Shown here: positions 1-12,737 of the stretch, piece after piece | Layout: every line of letters starts with the position of its first letter | Position numbering within the stretch: the stretch's first letter is position 1 | NCBI RefSeq assembly: GCF_907164915.1 | Contig: NC_061865.1 | Coordinates: 57,060,587 to 57,124,586, forward strand | Length of the DNA stretch: 64,000 nucleotides | Direction: 5' to 3' | DNA from: Impatiens glandulifera | Taxonomy: Eukaryota > Streptophyta > Magnoliopsida > Ericales > Balsaminaceae | Notes under the pieces: generated by a model | Told to the model about the DNA's origin: nothing | The model's input: only the letters and a program-made list of their open reading frames with translations | Database searches by the model: none | Made by a program: the position numbers and the translations under genes

Positions 1-581
1 TTTTAAATTATAATTGTATTATTTTGTTTACAAAATGATATTCATGCATTTAATATTCATCTTTTTATTTCTTATTTGATAAGTTAAACAACTTTAACTT
101 ATCTTTGATAGATGTGAGTAACATTTGTCATTATATACGCAATATCTAGTTTTAAAAAAATCGAAGAATATTTTAAAAATAAAATAGGTCGTTAAAGATT
201 TTTCCAGTTATTATTATGATGATGTTGAAGATTATAGTAACGTGGATTTGTGCTATTCTTAAACTTCAAGTCAATTAATTTTATTTATATTTTGTAATTT
301 TTAATTATTATTTTTTTTTACTTTTTTCATGTTATGTTTTGTTAATGTGTTTAAACATTTTTTATTTTATTAAATTGATCATTTTAAAATAAAATTAAAA
401 AAATACACCATCATAGGAATACTAAAGTATTTGATAGTTAAATTAATATAGGGTTGATGCCTTAATGAAAAATAATCTAAATTGTTCAAAATTTTAAGTG
501 TTACATATGTCTGAATTGGCCTGTTCGATAGGCTTGAAAAAATATGTTTCAAAAAGATACAAAACAAGTTTATAATAGTGA

Positions 582-585
<4 letters not shown>

Positions 586-665
<80 letters not shown>
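586..665. repeat. AT dinucleotide microsatellite
   Basis: About 40 uninterrupted AT repeats. The equivalent place in copy B (near 4883) has only a handful, so the tract expanded after the duplication. Another short AT tract near 1394 marks the internal tandem copy. Confidence 0.95.
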
Positions 666-669
<4 letters not shown>

Positions 670-806
670 TTGTCATATTTCAAATGATATATTTTCATGA
701 AAACCACTCTAAATGGTCAAACGGAATTTAAAAAAAATAAATAAAAAACTTAATATAACCATTTTAGTTATAAATTAAGCAAAATTTGTAAAATTTAACA
801 AGAAAT

Positions 807-1130
807 GAGATATTTGATTCACATACCAACATAGGATAACATTAAAATAATAAGTAGAAAACAACAAAAGAAGTTAAATAATTGAATAGAAAAATGAATC
901 ACATTTAAATCAACAATAAAATCTACTTATTACTCGGAACGAAAATCTTCCTAAACGTAGGAGATATTTGATTCACATAACAACATAAGAAAAACGTTTA
1001 AAAAGAATTAAATAAAAAAGTAGAAAAACGATAAAATAATAACATAACTTAATAAAATAAATCAATCTTATTTAGGTCAACGATAAAATCCCCGTTCTAC
1101 TCGGAACGATCATCTTCAGAAGTCGTCTGA
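807..1130. repeat. Two units of a ~155-190 bp interspersed repeat
   Basis: Two successive units begin with 'gagatatttgattcacat' (807 and 961) and run through an AT-rich middle containing 'aacgataaaatc' to a conserved tail with 'ggaacgaa..atcttc'. The same pair recurs near 1537-1870 and 5028-5400. No protein frame is visible. Confidence 0.7.
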
Positions 1131-1536
1131 GCGGCGACAATGTCAAATTTTACTAAATGACTTTTCTTGGTACGACTTATTTTTCAAAATTACTTTAATA
1201 CATCATTTTTAAAAAAAAAAAAATTAAAATTGTATTATACTTTCACCTGAGAAGATTTCTATTTTGTAGATAATGTTGGAATGCACTCAACAACACTTCA
1301 CCAAAGCAGTGCTCAACAATAAAACAAATGTTTGAATTGGCCTGTTGGTTAGAATTGAAAAACATATTTAAACGAAGAAACAAAATAAGTGAATATATAT
1401 ATATATATATATTAAATTGCCATATTTCAACCAATATACTTTCATGAAAAACACTATAAATGGTCAAATTGAACGTAAAAAAACTTAATTATTATCATTT
1501 TAGTTAAGTTAAGCAAAATTTGTAAAATGAACCAGG

Positions 1537-1870
1537 AATGATTCACATGACAACATATGATAACATTTAAAATGAATTAAGAAAATAAATAAAAAACGAC
1601 AAAATAATTAGTTATATAATTTAATAGAATAAATCAGTCTAATTAAGGTTAACGATAAAATCTCTTCATTACTCATAACAAAATCTTTAGAAGACATTAA
1701 AGATATTAGCAAGGAAAGAGATATTTGATTCATAACAACATAGGATAACATTTAAAAAGAATTAAGAAAAAAAAAGTTACATAATTTAACAAAAATAAAT
1801 CAATCATATTCAGGTTAACGATAAAATTTGCATTCTACTTGGAACGAACATCTTCTGAAGTTGTCGCAGG
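1537..1870. repeat. Two further units of the same ~155-190 bp repeat
   Basis: Units begin near 1537 (degenerate start, 'gattcacatgacaaca') and 1718 ('gagatatttgattcataa'). The second ends in a better conserved tail (near 1840) followed by 'gacaatgacaaattttagta', which mirrors the end of the first pair near 1137. This supports a larger tandem duplication within copy A. Confidence 0.65.
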
Positions 1871-2102
1871 GGCGACAATGACAAATTTTAGTATGTGACT
1901 TATGTAAATGGCCGGTCTCTTCGTATTTCTATTGTTAAAAAATACATTAATTTCAATCTAACTAAAGATTTTAAACAATATGATAGTTATATGGAAATGA
2001 AGTTTCAAACATATTCTTTATTTAAAAAAGAAAGAATAAAATAATTAAAAATATTAATTATTTGATTTTGTTGAAAACAAAATATGTGTATGTCATTTAA
2101 AC

Positions 2103-2906
2103 CAAGGTTTTAAAATACGCAGTCCGACCGGCGGTCCAACCGGTCCGACCGCGAAACGGTTTGGTGAGCGGTCCGGGTTTTGCCTTCAAAACGGTCACCT
2201 TTTGAACCGGTCAAAATCCGGTCCGACCGTCCGACTTAACCTGAAAAACAAACCGGTTTTTTCCGGTTGGAAAGGTAAATTATATAGAGTTTATATAATT
2301 ATTATTATAATATTTAATTATTTTTTTTTTCAGTACTCATTACTATAATATTAAACCTATTAATGAGTTGAGAGTCTATATTATTACTTTTTGCTTTTTA
2401 GTTTTTACTTTTGCTTTAGACTTTTGTTTTTGTTCAGTTAACATATCACAGTAAACAGAAACAGAGAAAGAAAGAAGAAATATGTTGAAGACGACGAAGG
2501 AGAAAGGTTGAAGACGAAGGAGAAAGGTTGAAAAAGAAAGACGACTGTTTTAAAATTTTGATTGTAGAGAATTATGACTAAATGGTGTTATTGTTGTTTT
2601 GAATCTGTTTGATTGCAAGGAATTATAGATATTTAGTGTGATTGTTATATTGATTTTAAGGAATTATGATTATTTTATTTGTTAATTTGATTGTAGAGAA
2701 TTATGGATATTTGGTATAATATAAATTTAATTGATAATTATTAAGTTAATTAGTATTTATTTGATTATTTTTATATGCCTAACTAATTTATGTATTAATA
2801 TATTTAAATTTATTTAAAAAAAAAAGAAAAAAATTCGGTTGAACCGGTCGGACCGAAGTACACCACAAAAATCGGGTTGATGACCGAAACGGTTTTCAAA
2901 ACCTTG
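2103..2906. mobile_element. Non-autonomous hAT-type DNA transposon (804 bp)
   Basis: The element begins CAAGGTTTTAAAA and ends TTTTCAAAACCTTG, an imperfect terminal inverted repeat of about 14 bp. It is flanked by identical 8-bp target duplications ATTTAAAC (2095-2102 and 2907-2914). The unoccupied site survives in duplicated copy B near 5752, where a single ATTTAAAC stands between the same flanks. An 8-bp duplication with short inverted ends is characteristic of the hAT superfamily. The ends are GC-rich (repeated ccggtccgacc-type motifs), in contrast to the AT-rich surroundings; the interior has a purine-rich stretch near 2461-2545. No transposase frame exists, so it would depend on an enzyme from elsewhere. 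Confidence 0.85.
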
Positions 2907-3230
2907 ATTTAAACGAGAATGAATTGTGAGAATTAAATTAAAGGTAAATTAATCATTAATGACTTGATTAGTTGATTTAAACAAAATATTATTGGATCAA
3001 TGTTTGTTCTGTTAGACAGTTTGACAGGCATACAATGGTGTTTACGGACCGGACCGGTTGTGGGAAGGTTCGTACTAAATTTGGGCTTAGAAATTTTCAG
3101 GAAAAATACTTGGGTCTTATAAATAATGGGATTTATGGAGTCCAAAAATTCTAGGTTTTCAGGCAGAAAAATTGAATATGCCTAAACAATTTTTAACTCA
3201 TGCTTAGTTGTGTGATTTTGAAATGATAAA

Positions 3231-4429
3231 TGATAGACGAATGAATTTGGATTAGGGATGTTAAATGGAATAATGCGGTATAATTTGATTATCAGAAAAA
3301 ATATATTCAAAATTTATTCTTTTCAAACAATTTTATTTTACATGTTATTCTCTCATTCTCATTCCCAATTTCGCTCTCACTCATCTCGAAGAAATGAGAT
3401 TTTATTTTATAAAAAAGACATGATGATAAAATTTTAGTTTTTAAATTTAGAAAAAAAATTAATATTGTAATTGTCAAATAAAAGAGTGTAAAATAATGCT
3501 TGATCGGTATTATTAAAAACTAACTTGAGTAATTCAAATGAAAATAATTGTCTAAAATATTGACACAACTATATTTTACATTTACAATTTTTAAGTTAAA
3601 TGGGTTCATGATTATGGGGCGTTTGAGACTTTGAGTCTTAACTTGTACCATATCATTTAAAATAATATCATTAATTTAATTCTATAAATTTTAAGTGATT
3701 AATGAATTATATAATTATATAAAAAAAAATTGTCTTCTTAATAATTTATAAGTTCTAAATATATTAGATAGCGAATTTGTATTTTTTTTATATTTTTATG
3801 TTTTTTCATTAATGTTTGTTATTGTGTGTTTAAATGATTTTTAACAATTATAATATAAATAAATTATTTTTTTAAATAGTAATTCAATCTTTAATGATAT
3901 TTTAAATAACTCTATTTGATTTTATTGAAGAAAATTATTTAGTTAATCTTTAAGTAAAAATAAACTGTTACATTATTGATTTGTAGATATCTTAGTATTT
4001 TATTTTGAAATGGGGGTATTTTAGTCTTTTATGGTAATAACTTTTATTTGAATGTAATTTTTTCCCTTTCTCAGCTATTACTTTTATATTTGGAATTTGT
4101 TTATTTAATGCACTTTTCATAACTGAAAGTATATCAGAATATTAAAAAATAAAATACATTTTCATATATTTTCTTTTATTTAAAAAAATACAAAAATAAT
4201 ATAGACTCGATCTTTTGTATATGATATTTAACTTAAACGTTTATAAAAGTTATATGATTACACTACAAATTATTTATTGAAATTTGGTTTGCATTATAAA
4301 TTGTTAAAATGTATTTAATTTGGTTATATATGGTGGTTAACTTTCCTACAAAATTTGTATTTTACCTTCAACATTAGTTTGAGGTTGTTTATTCAAAATA
4401 GTATTTACAAATAGCGTCAATATTACTTT
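3231..4429. other. AT-rich spacer, no gene seen
   Basis: Non-coding, AT-rich sequence between the two segmental copies. No open frame of meaningful length, no RNA gene and no transposon ends were recognised. Confidence 0.6.
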
Positions 4430-6060
4430 CTTAAGATCAGGTTTTAAACTTTTTTAATATTTTGCTTACAAACTGATATTTATGCATGTCTACTTTAATA
4501 TTCATTTTTTTCTTCAAACAACTTTAACTTATGTACTATAGATCAGGTATATTTGTCATTATATACACAATATGTATATGGTTTGAAAATAATAAAAAAT
4601 AATTAATAATTAAAGTAGACCGTTAAAGATGATTTATTATGTCATTGTTGGAGAATAGATCCGAAAAACACGTGAAGTCGAATATAAACTTTATTTTGGT
4701 TCTGAAAGACCTTCGAGCCAATTAATTGTTTTTATATTTTTTTATTTTTTCTCGTTCTTTGGAACTCTTTTTTTTTTTTAATGTTATACTTATATTAATG
4801 TATTTAAACGACTATTATTTTATTAAATGAATATTTAAAAAAGGAATACACCATTAGAGGAATACTAAAGTATTTGATAGAATATATATATATATTAAAT
4901 TGTCATATTTCAAACAATATATTTTTATGAAAACTATTATAAATTACTAAATCAAATTAAAAAAAAAAAACTAAATACTTACCATTTTAGTTATAAGCTA
5001 AGTAAAAATTATAAAATTAGCAAGATGGAGATATTTGATTAATCCTAACATCATAGGATAACATTTAAAAGAATTAAGAAAATAAATAAATAAAAGACGG
5101 CAAAATAAATTGCATAATTGAATAGAACAAATCAATCTCATTCAGGTCAACGATAAAAAAAAATCACCACGTTACTCGAAACGAACATCTTCCGAAGACA
5201 TGAGAAATATTAGAAGGAATGTGAGATATTTGATTCACATAAAATCATATGATAAACATTTAAAAAGATATTTAAAAAATAAGTAGAAAACGACAAAATA
5301 ATTTACATAATTAAATAAATAAATAAATCTCGTTCAAATCAACGATAAAATCTTCGCACTACTTGGAACGAACATCTTCTGAAAACGTTGGAGGGAAAAC
5401 AATGAGATTTTAATAAACGACATTTTCTTGGTATGCCTTGTTTTTTTAATGTTCTTTTACACGTAATGCTTAGAGTATTTATTTTTTAAGATATTCATTT
5501 GTATTATACTTTATCGAGGAAATTTCGATTTTGTACACACTAACCGAAGTCATTCTCAACAATTAAACAAATGTTCCATCTGTTTCTATTGTTAAGAAAT
5601 GCACTATTTCTAAAAAAAAATCAAACAATAAGATAACTATATGGAAATGAAGTTCCGAACATATTTAGAAGGTTTATTTACATAGAAAGAATAAAATAAT
5701 TAACAATCTTAATTATTTGATTTTGTTGAAAACAAAAGTTGTGTAGTCATTTAAACAATAATGAATTGTGAGAAATAAATTAAGTGAATTAATCATTAAT
5801 GAATTAATTAGTTGATTTGATGCATTATTGGATTACTGTTTATTCTATCAGACGGTTTGACAGGCCTACAATGGTGTTTATGGACCGACCGTTGTGGGAA
5901 GGTTTGTACTAAATTTGGGCTCAAACAACTTTCAGAAAAAAGAATTGGGCTGATAAATAGTAGGCTTTAGAGAGTCCAAAAACTCTTTGGACTTTCAGGC
6001 AGAAAGACTAGAAAATTTGGCCCAAACAATTTTTAACTCAGGATTGGTGGTGAGATTTTG
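4430..6060. repeat. Segmental duplication, copy B
   Basis: Partner of 1-3230, clearly diverged from it by substitutions and small indels. It lacks the internal tandem duplication and the hAT element, so it represents a more ancestral arrangement. It includes two units of the ~155-190 bp repeat, starting near 5028 and 5223. Confidence 0.7.
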
Positions 6061-8145
6061 AAAAAATGGGATTTTTTTTAATAAAAAGACATAATAATAA
6101 TAAAATATTTTGTTATTAAAATGAGATTTTTTTTTTAATATTTTAATTAATAAATTGAGTTAAGTGATGAAAAAAAATAATGAAATATGTTTGATCGGTC
6201 TTAAAATTTTAAATAAGATCAATATTAAAAAACTAACTAAAGTAATTCAAATGAGAAAGCTGTCTAAAATATTAGAAGTCACACCTAGCATTCACATTTA
6301 AAACTTTGTAATTCATGATTATGAGGTATTGAGTCAAAAATCTTTAATGATATTTAAAACTAACTAGAATAATTCAAATGAGAAAGTTGTCTTGATATAA
6401 GAATAAACTAGATTATAGTTTTGTAGATATCTAAGTATTTTTTTATTTTGAATAACCCTATTTTAATAGAAATACATTTGATTGTATTGTCCTATCCCAA
6501 TTAGATATAAGTATCGTGTTAGCACAAACACGTCGTGTCGATTATGATTTGTATTTGTTAGCACAAACACGTCGTGTCGATTATGATTTGTATTTTATTC
6601 CGTTGTGTTTGACTAATAATCTCGTATTCATGTAAAACATGGATTAAGATGTGCAAACTAATCGTATCATACTAAAAAAAAATTAAAAAATTGAGTTGAA
6701 TAAAAATCTAAGCAAATTAAAAATAATAATTTTTTTAAAGGAAATAGAGTGGTTCAATTGCAGTTTGGAAGAGTGCATATCCACTAACCAATCTGAAAAT
6801 ACATCAAACCCGAGTAAGATTTTTTATATATTTTCTTAATGTTTGTTTATATTTTTATTATTTCAGTTTCAGAAATAGTCTTTAATTTAGCAGATCCATT
6901 GCAATGAATAATGTATTTCTTTTCACCCTTATATATTTCCTTCACTCGCGTAGCTCTAATTTAGTCAATGACCTTTTTCTCTTCATCTTTTTCTTATTTT
7001 TACTCTCAAATATATTTAAAAAATCAACTTTAATTTTGCTCTACTGCTCATCTAACTCTTCAATTTTGATTAATACATTTTAATTTCTTATATTGTAACA
7101 ATTTAACTATCAATTTTTTCAAAATTTTAATTATTAATTTTTTTCAATTTTTTATATTAAATATAAATATAACATTATAAAGAAATTAAATTTGTCAACT
7201 AATTTTTTCTTTTTTTCATGTTGGGTGTTTGTTATCAATCTAATATACATTATTTTTATGTCAAGTATTTTATATTTTATAAATTTATTATAATAGATTA
7301 AACTTTAATTCTTATAAACTTATAATATTATTTTATTTGAAAAATGATAATCTTATAGTATTGTAATAGTCTAGTAATGTTTATAATCTTATTTCATAAT
7401 TGACACTTATTCAACTTAAAACACTGTTAGTGTGATTTTATTTTTTAGGCACGATTCATTTAATATTAATAATTTTGAAAATGAAATATAATTAATTATA
7501 CATTAATGAATAGTTGGCTAATTAAATATTTAATCGATTAATTGAACTATGTGGTTGTATGTCCAATTGTTGATATTAATTTTGTATAATCGAAATATAT
7601 GGGTTGTATATCCGGTTAAATTATAATAATTGAATAAATCCAAGCCACAAACACTACTTATTGGGCACACGGATAATAGTTGAGCCTAATTGTATAATTC
7701 AGTCTATCATTCCAGTAACTATAAAATACAAATATAGTTCATTATTATATTTACAAAAAATTTATAATATTTTGTAAATTTTATAACTATCTATAAATCC
7801 AATATTTAAATAAACTGATTTTCTAAACTTTTATGATATAACTCTCTAACTTTATTATACTTTCTTTTTCTTTTTATTTATTTATTTTGATTTTAATCAT
7901 TATTCACTTTTTTTTTTAAAATAAATACACAAAATTTAATATTGGGTTAAATTTGACCCCCAAAACTTTGTTATAAAACCATATTAACTTAATAAAAAAT
8001 TGTTTAAAATTTATTTTAATAAATAATTTGTTTATTTTCCTATTAGTTTTAACCCAAAATTTGGTATAAATTCAATATATATATAACTAACATTTTAAAA
8101 TATTTAATATTTTAAAATATTTAATATTTTAAAGTATAAATATAA
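6061..8145. other. AT-rich spacer with a 39-bp tandem duplication, no gene seen
   Basis: Non-coding. An exact 39-bp unit containing 'acacgtcgtgtcgattatga' is present twice in tandem (6518-6556 and 6557-6595). The surrounding sequence (about 6480-6660) resembles a degraded transposon end but cannot be assigned. The rest is AT-rich with no convincing frame. Confidence 0.6.
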
Positions 8146-8315
8146 TTATTTAAATATATTATATAAATTAATTAATATTTTTATTAAAATTTAGAAATTA
8201 AAAAATAAACAACTAATTTTTTAAGTTTGTACAACTAAAAAAATTATTAATACTTTTTTAAGTTATAAATTTTAATAAAAAAAAGTTAATTAATTTATAT
8301 AATATATTTAAATAA
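8146..8315. repeat. AT-rich foldback (inverted repeat), possible MITE
   Basis: Positions 8146-8175 and 8286-8315 are perfect 30-bp reverse complements. The arms continue imperfectly inward, so almost the whole 170 bp could fold into one long hairpin. Such structures are typical of small foldback or MITE insertions. No target duplication could be assigned because the flanks are themselves AT-rich. Confidence 0.6.
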
Positions 8316-10389
8316 TAACATTTTATTTTAAAAAACTTAAATGTTTACTCAATTATTTTTAAACTGTGCATACACCATCTTGTTAAACACTTGACTAATT
8401 CATATTAATTATATATGTTTGATATCAAAATAATAATAATAATAATAATAATAATAGTTATATACTGACTTAATATATAAGATCAAATTTAACTCAAGAT
8501 TAAGTTAAGGGGCTATTTTAAACTAGTAAAAAGTTTAAGAAAACTAAAAAATAATTTTTCAAAAAAAAATGTAAAAATTTAACAATATTGAAAGATTTAT
8601 ATATCCAAGAATTATAATATGAAAACAAATACAAGATCAATTGTTCAAATAGTGTATTAATTTGTAGGTGAATTATAAATTTAATTGATATATTTTAGGA
8701 AAATTATAAATATAATATTTAAGTCAATAAAATACTATGTACATTGAAATATTTAAAAATAGACATAAATAAATGTGTTACATTAAATTTGTTTTCTCAC
8801 TAGAAATCACAAATTTTAATAAATATTTGACTTTTTCTTAGAGGATAGTGTACAATTATATACCCAAAACTCTCTATTTAAAAAAATAATACAAAAAATT
8901 AAGAAGAAAAAGATAGTGTCTAGAATCAAAATGAAAATATTTATTTAACATATTAATCACTATACTATTAATGAAGTCTTTTTTTGACAATATAATGTTT
9001 TTTAAGGTAATGGGTTGTCCTATATATGTGGGTTGAAATATGGGCCTTGCTTGCATTACCTTGGATTGGGTAGATTTAAGGGTTTCTTCATTTTCCCTAT
9101 TTTAAGCTACAACATTTTATATGAATGTTTACTCTCTTATTATTGTAACTTATATATTTGAATGTATATGTGACATAGATCACATGTAATAATACATTTT
9201 CTCATGGAAGGTGTTATGAACCCATTCAAAGAGGACTCAGATTGAGGAAGGAGGCCCTAAAATAGGTTGCAATCAAAACACAAAGTTGAGAATAGATATG
9301 CCCAGTTGAACGAGGGATGGTCCAGTAGGATTTACTACTAGTCTTTTCGCATACTGATATAACGTTTTATGAATCCTTTCACGTACCGTTATAACGTTTT
9401 ATGAGAGTTTGTTCACAAGCCTGACATAACCCGTTTAGCCACGTTCTGAAATTTGTCAGTACAAATACATGAATTATATGTTTGAATTGATAGGAGAGAA
9501 AAAAAGTAAAGAAATAGACTAGCTTGGTTGGAAAAAACATCAAAAAATATTTATGCTTGAGCTGCATGTTTAGTTTATTTAATAGAATAAAAGTGATTTA
9601 TATCAATATTTCGTAACGAATTCTCTAAGCATTTATCTATTTAAGCTAGTGAAAATAATTATCTTCAACTTAATTGCATGTGAGTCCAATTTGATGCTTA
9701 TCTATTTAAGCTAGTGAAAATAATTATCTTCAACTTAATTGTATGTGAGTCCAATTTGAAATAGAGCATTAAAAATGAATTAACATGGTTTTGTTATTGG
9801 TTAAATACTCCGACTTAAACATGTTGTCTCTGGTATATTAAATCGTTCATAATAATCTCTTAAAAATCCTATTGTAATAGTCAATTTTTAGGATATTATT
9901 TTAAGTTTATATATCACAATGCTTAATTGAATTTACAAACTTAAATTTTTTGAAAACACATGATTTTTATCATTATAATAGTACTCAAATCTATCCTACA
10001 GTACTTGAATTCTTTGAAAGTTTCACCATAATCTCAATTGAATTTATAGTAAGTTCATAACATTAATAGTTGCAAATTAAATTTTATAGCACAACTTACT
10101 TTGCATCTAAATAGCAATTATTTTCTTCTTTTAATGTTAAAATTTTGCAAGCATATTTTATATTGCATCTAAGATATATTTAGAGGTCATTGCGGTGCCT
10201 TATGCCAAAATAAATAATAATAATAATTAACTTTTAGATTGAAAAAATAATAATTTTGGATTATTAACCTAACTAATCTAGTTAATAATTTCTATTAGGT
10301 TTTAACTTAAAATATTGAAAATGCCAAATTTTTTTTTTTTTTTTTATAGAGTCCTGTGTCAAGCTTGTCTCACCGGATTGCCGGCACAT

Positions 10390-10392
<3 letters not shown>
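8316..10392. other. AT-rich spacer with short tandem duplications
   Basis: No gene is supported. Contents: an ATA trinucleotide tract near 8430-8456; a 32-bp spaced repeat of 'ataacgttttatga' (9359 and 9391); and a 65-bp tandem duplication (9633-9697 and 9698-9762) differing at about one base. Short open frames here look like chance. Confidence 0.6.
9633..9762. repeat. 65-bp tandem duplication
   Basis: The block containing 'aagctagtgaaaataattat' is present twice, head to tail, at a period of 65 bp with about one difference. The near-identity suggests a recent local duplication. Confidence 0.9.

Positions 10393-10426
<34 letters not shown>
10393..10426. repeat. AT dinucleotide microsatellite
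   Basis: About 17 AT repeats some 270 bp beyond the stop codon of the NAC gene (its 3' side). Confidence 0.95.
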
Positions 10427-10429
<3 letters not shown>

Positions 10430-10699
10430 ATTAATATTAAAAATTTAAACTGAAAATAAAACTATATAAATAATAATTTCATCATGAACCGTAAAATTAC
10501 ATAATTGCCCCCAATTTTTTGCTTGGATGTCCCTAAAGGATCCTCAATTGATTTTGAACCGTCACTGATGATCTCATGTTATTCCCATAATACCCTCCCT
10601 TTATAGAGAGAGAAAAATACACATAAACTGGATAATCAAAACGAAGGTTAACATAAGAACCCTAAAACTCAAGATTGTAATTAATGGCCGACCCCCATG

Positions 10700-11595
10700 C
10701 TAAGATTTGCTCTTAAACGGTAGAAAAGTACTGCTTTCCTCATGATCATCTTGTTCATGGGTAGTAGGAAATTCCTCTGTTATCCCACTCGAATCAGAAC
10801 AAGAAGAAACAGGGGCGATTTTCAGATCGGTTCTTAATTCCTTTGCAGCCATGAAATCGAAAAACTTTGGTACAATTACTGATTTCTCTTCATTAATAAC
10901 TTCCTCATTCTTGCTACCTTTCTTATTCTTCTTCAGAAATACCCTGCATAAAACCCAATTCTCCATTGCAGCAGTAACATCTCCTTTTGAGCTCTGCAAA
11001 AAAATGATTTCTTGTTCAGATTAAGGTTTAAGAAACATGGGTATCTGCTAATCTGCTAATGTTAATGTTACCTCCAATGGTTTGACGGCGGAAGTAGCTA
11101 GCCGATATTCATGCATGATCCAATCGGTTTTAGACCCATTCGGAGGTTTTCCTCTGTAAAAAACAAGGGTTTTCTTCATACCCACTAACTGATTTCCATT
11201 TGAAACAACAATCCTTTTATCGATTCCGGTAGCTTTCCAGTAACCGGAAAACGTTGCCCGATTTGACCTGTTTCCATTTGGGTATTTTGATTCCTTAGTA
11301 CTGAAGAAGTACCTCTCTTGTTCAGAATCACCTGCGCCGGAAAAACAAGATTAATCGCCGGAAAAGATTTGAAATTGAAATAAACAGAGGGGGGGAAAGA
11401 ATGAAATGTACCTGGTAAATCCCAAGGATCAGATTTACAGATGTCGAATTCGGGTATAATTGAAGCTGGTAATGGGAAAGAGTGGACTTTTTTCTTTAGA
11501 TATTGAACAATGAGTTCTTCATCTGTTGGATGAAAACGGAAACCAGGTGGTAGTCTTATTGAGACACCATTTTTGATGAAATTAAGCTTGTTCAT
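10700..11595 (-). CDS. NAC083: NAC transcription factor, NAC083/VNI2-like, three exons
   Basis: Predicted 245-aa plant NAC-domain transcription factor, acting in the nucleus as a DNA-binding dimer. Exons on the minus strand are 11595-11412, 11331-11072 and 10993-10700; both introns are GT-AG and the joins keep frame (phases 1 and 0). This exon layout is typical of NAC genes. NAC subdomains appear in order: A ([14 protein letters not shown], residues 15-28), B ([14 protein letters not shown], 49-62), C ([13 protein letters not shown] to [11 protein letters not shown], 69-101), D ([16 protein letters not shown] and WIMHEYRL, 112-139) and E ([11 protein letters not shown], 160-170). The short N-terminus and the acidic, serine-rich tail with FFDFM and RTDL match Arabidopsis VNI2/NAC083 (about 250 aa), a repressor in xylem vessel formation that also links stress to leaf ageing; that role here is inferred from family. 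One oddity is RATFSGYW where the family usually has RATGSGYW. I see no stop or frameshift. Confidence 0.95.
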
Positions 11596-11689
11596 TATAA
11601 ATTGTTACTGTTTTAAGATACTGAAAACAGGAAGAAGAAGAAGAAGATGAAGAAGGTGGGTGGGTATGGGAGAAGAGAAAGTGAGGGAT

Positions 11690-11696
11690 CTTTATA
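11690..11696 (-). promoter_or_regulatory. Candidate TATA box of the NAC gene
   Basis: TATAAAG on the minus strand, about 95 bp before the start codon, which would leave a short leader. The leader region is rich in CTT/GAA triplets (11632-11656 on the plus strand reads as GAA-type repeats). Prediction from position and motif only. Confidence 0.5.
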
Positions 11697-12009
11697 ATGT
11701 GGGAAAAGAAGGGAGCTTTGACAAATACAGACGAAAGACGTTTGGAGTGAACATTACTCAACCTCCTTTTTTCTTTGACGCATTTTATCAAACACTTTGT
11801 AGCCATGTCTCAAACTCTTGTTTTTGGATTAAAATTAATTTAATATTTTCCTATTAGAGTAAGGACCAGTCACTAAAGTATGAAATAATCTTATCTAAAT
11901 TTTAATTCAAGTTCTTTGTTGGGTAATTAGTTATTATTTGAAAATTTATGATGGGTGATTATGAAGACGAAATAGTTTTTTTTTTACTTAAAAGATAGAT
12001 ATTTTTTTT

Positions 12010-12440
12010 TTTTAAATGGTGACACAATAGGTTATCGAGTCCGGTAGATTCTCGAGAATAACGATTAACTCCTTAACTGTTTTTATTTGTTTTAGAACGA
12101 ATCTTAATCATAAAAAAATCATTATGTATAATACGCATACAATAATTGAAGTTTCGTCGAGAAATAATCGGTATTGTAACTCAAATATGTAGGTCTACTA
12201 CATTAACCCAAACTTCTCAGCAACTATTCAAAAACTCGAGCATCACCTAATAAATTCCAATAAACTTTCACAAAAGACTTTAGATATTAGTCACACATCG
12301 ACAATTAAAAAGTAAGTGAGTTTTCGATTCAATCTCCTCGTTACAATGCGAGTCATACTATAACGACTTACTATAATAATTGTTATATACTTATCATCCA
12401 TAAGAATTCTATTATAAATAGTGCTTCATTCAAATAATAA
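12010..12440 (-). pseudogene. LINE 3'-end relic (zf-RVT-like region)
   Basis: This block is related along its length to 18370-18840 (shared 'aactcaaatatgtagg' and 'actattcaaaa.ctcg.gcat' blocks in the same order). Both look like decayed minus-strand C-terminal parts of plant L1-type LINE polyproteins, where a zinc-binding zf-RVT region follows the reverse transcriptase. It is full of stops and has no usable frame. Its neighbour is the upstream side of the NAC gene. The assignment rests mainly on its relation to the longer LINE relic. Confidence 0.45.
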
Positions 12441-12737
12441 TTTAAAAATATAATATTTTTTTAATAAATTGATTTATGTTGAAATTATTTAAATAATCCT
12501 AACTATTATATAGCTTAGAAGTTGCTATTAAAAAAATTGTTCTAAATTAAGAATAAATTTGATAGATTATTAAATAATTAAAATTAAGTGTTAAATTTTT
12601 TTAAAAAGATAAAAATGAATTTTACATTCCTAAAAAAAGAAAAGCATAGTAGTGCTCGGCCCTTGAGATTCTGCGCATAGGAATATGGGAATAAACGCCG
12701 CTACTAGAAAGAACACTATTATGCTTTTTTTTTTCTA

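Larger units (their letters stand above)
1..3230. repeat. Segmental duplication, copy A
   Basis: This stretch is related, in the same order and orientation, to about 4430-6060. Shared landmarks include the 'taaacaactttaactta' block (near 85 and 4517), the 'ggaatactaaagtatttgat' block (near 416 and 4859), an AT tract followed by 'attaaattgtcatatttcaa', and the 'tacaatggtgttta' block (near 3031 and 5868). Copy A is longer because it has an extra internal tandem duplication (period about 0.83 kb, from about 508 and 1334), an expanded AT microsatellite and a hAT insertion at 2103-2906. No credible coding region is present; the short open frames are AT-rich chance frames. The family it derives from is not recognised. 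Confidence 0.7.

Noticed and set aside
1243..1467. Minus-strand 74-codon frame as a gene
   Set aside because: It crosses the AT microsatellite and the edge of a tandem duplication and has no recognisable domain.
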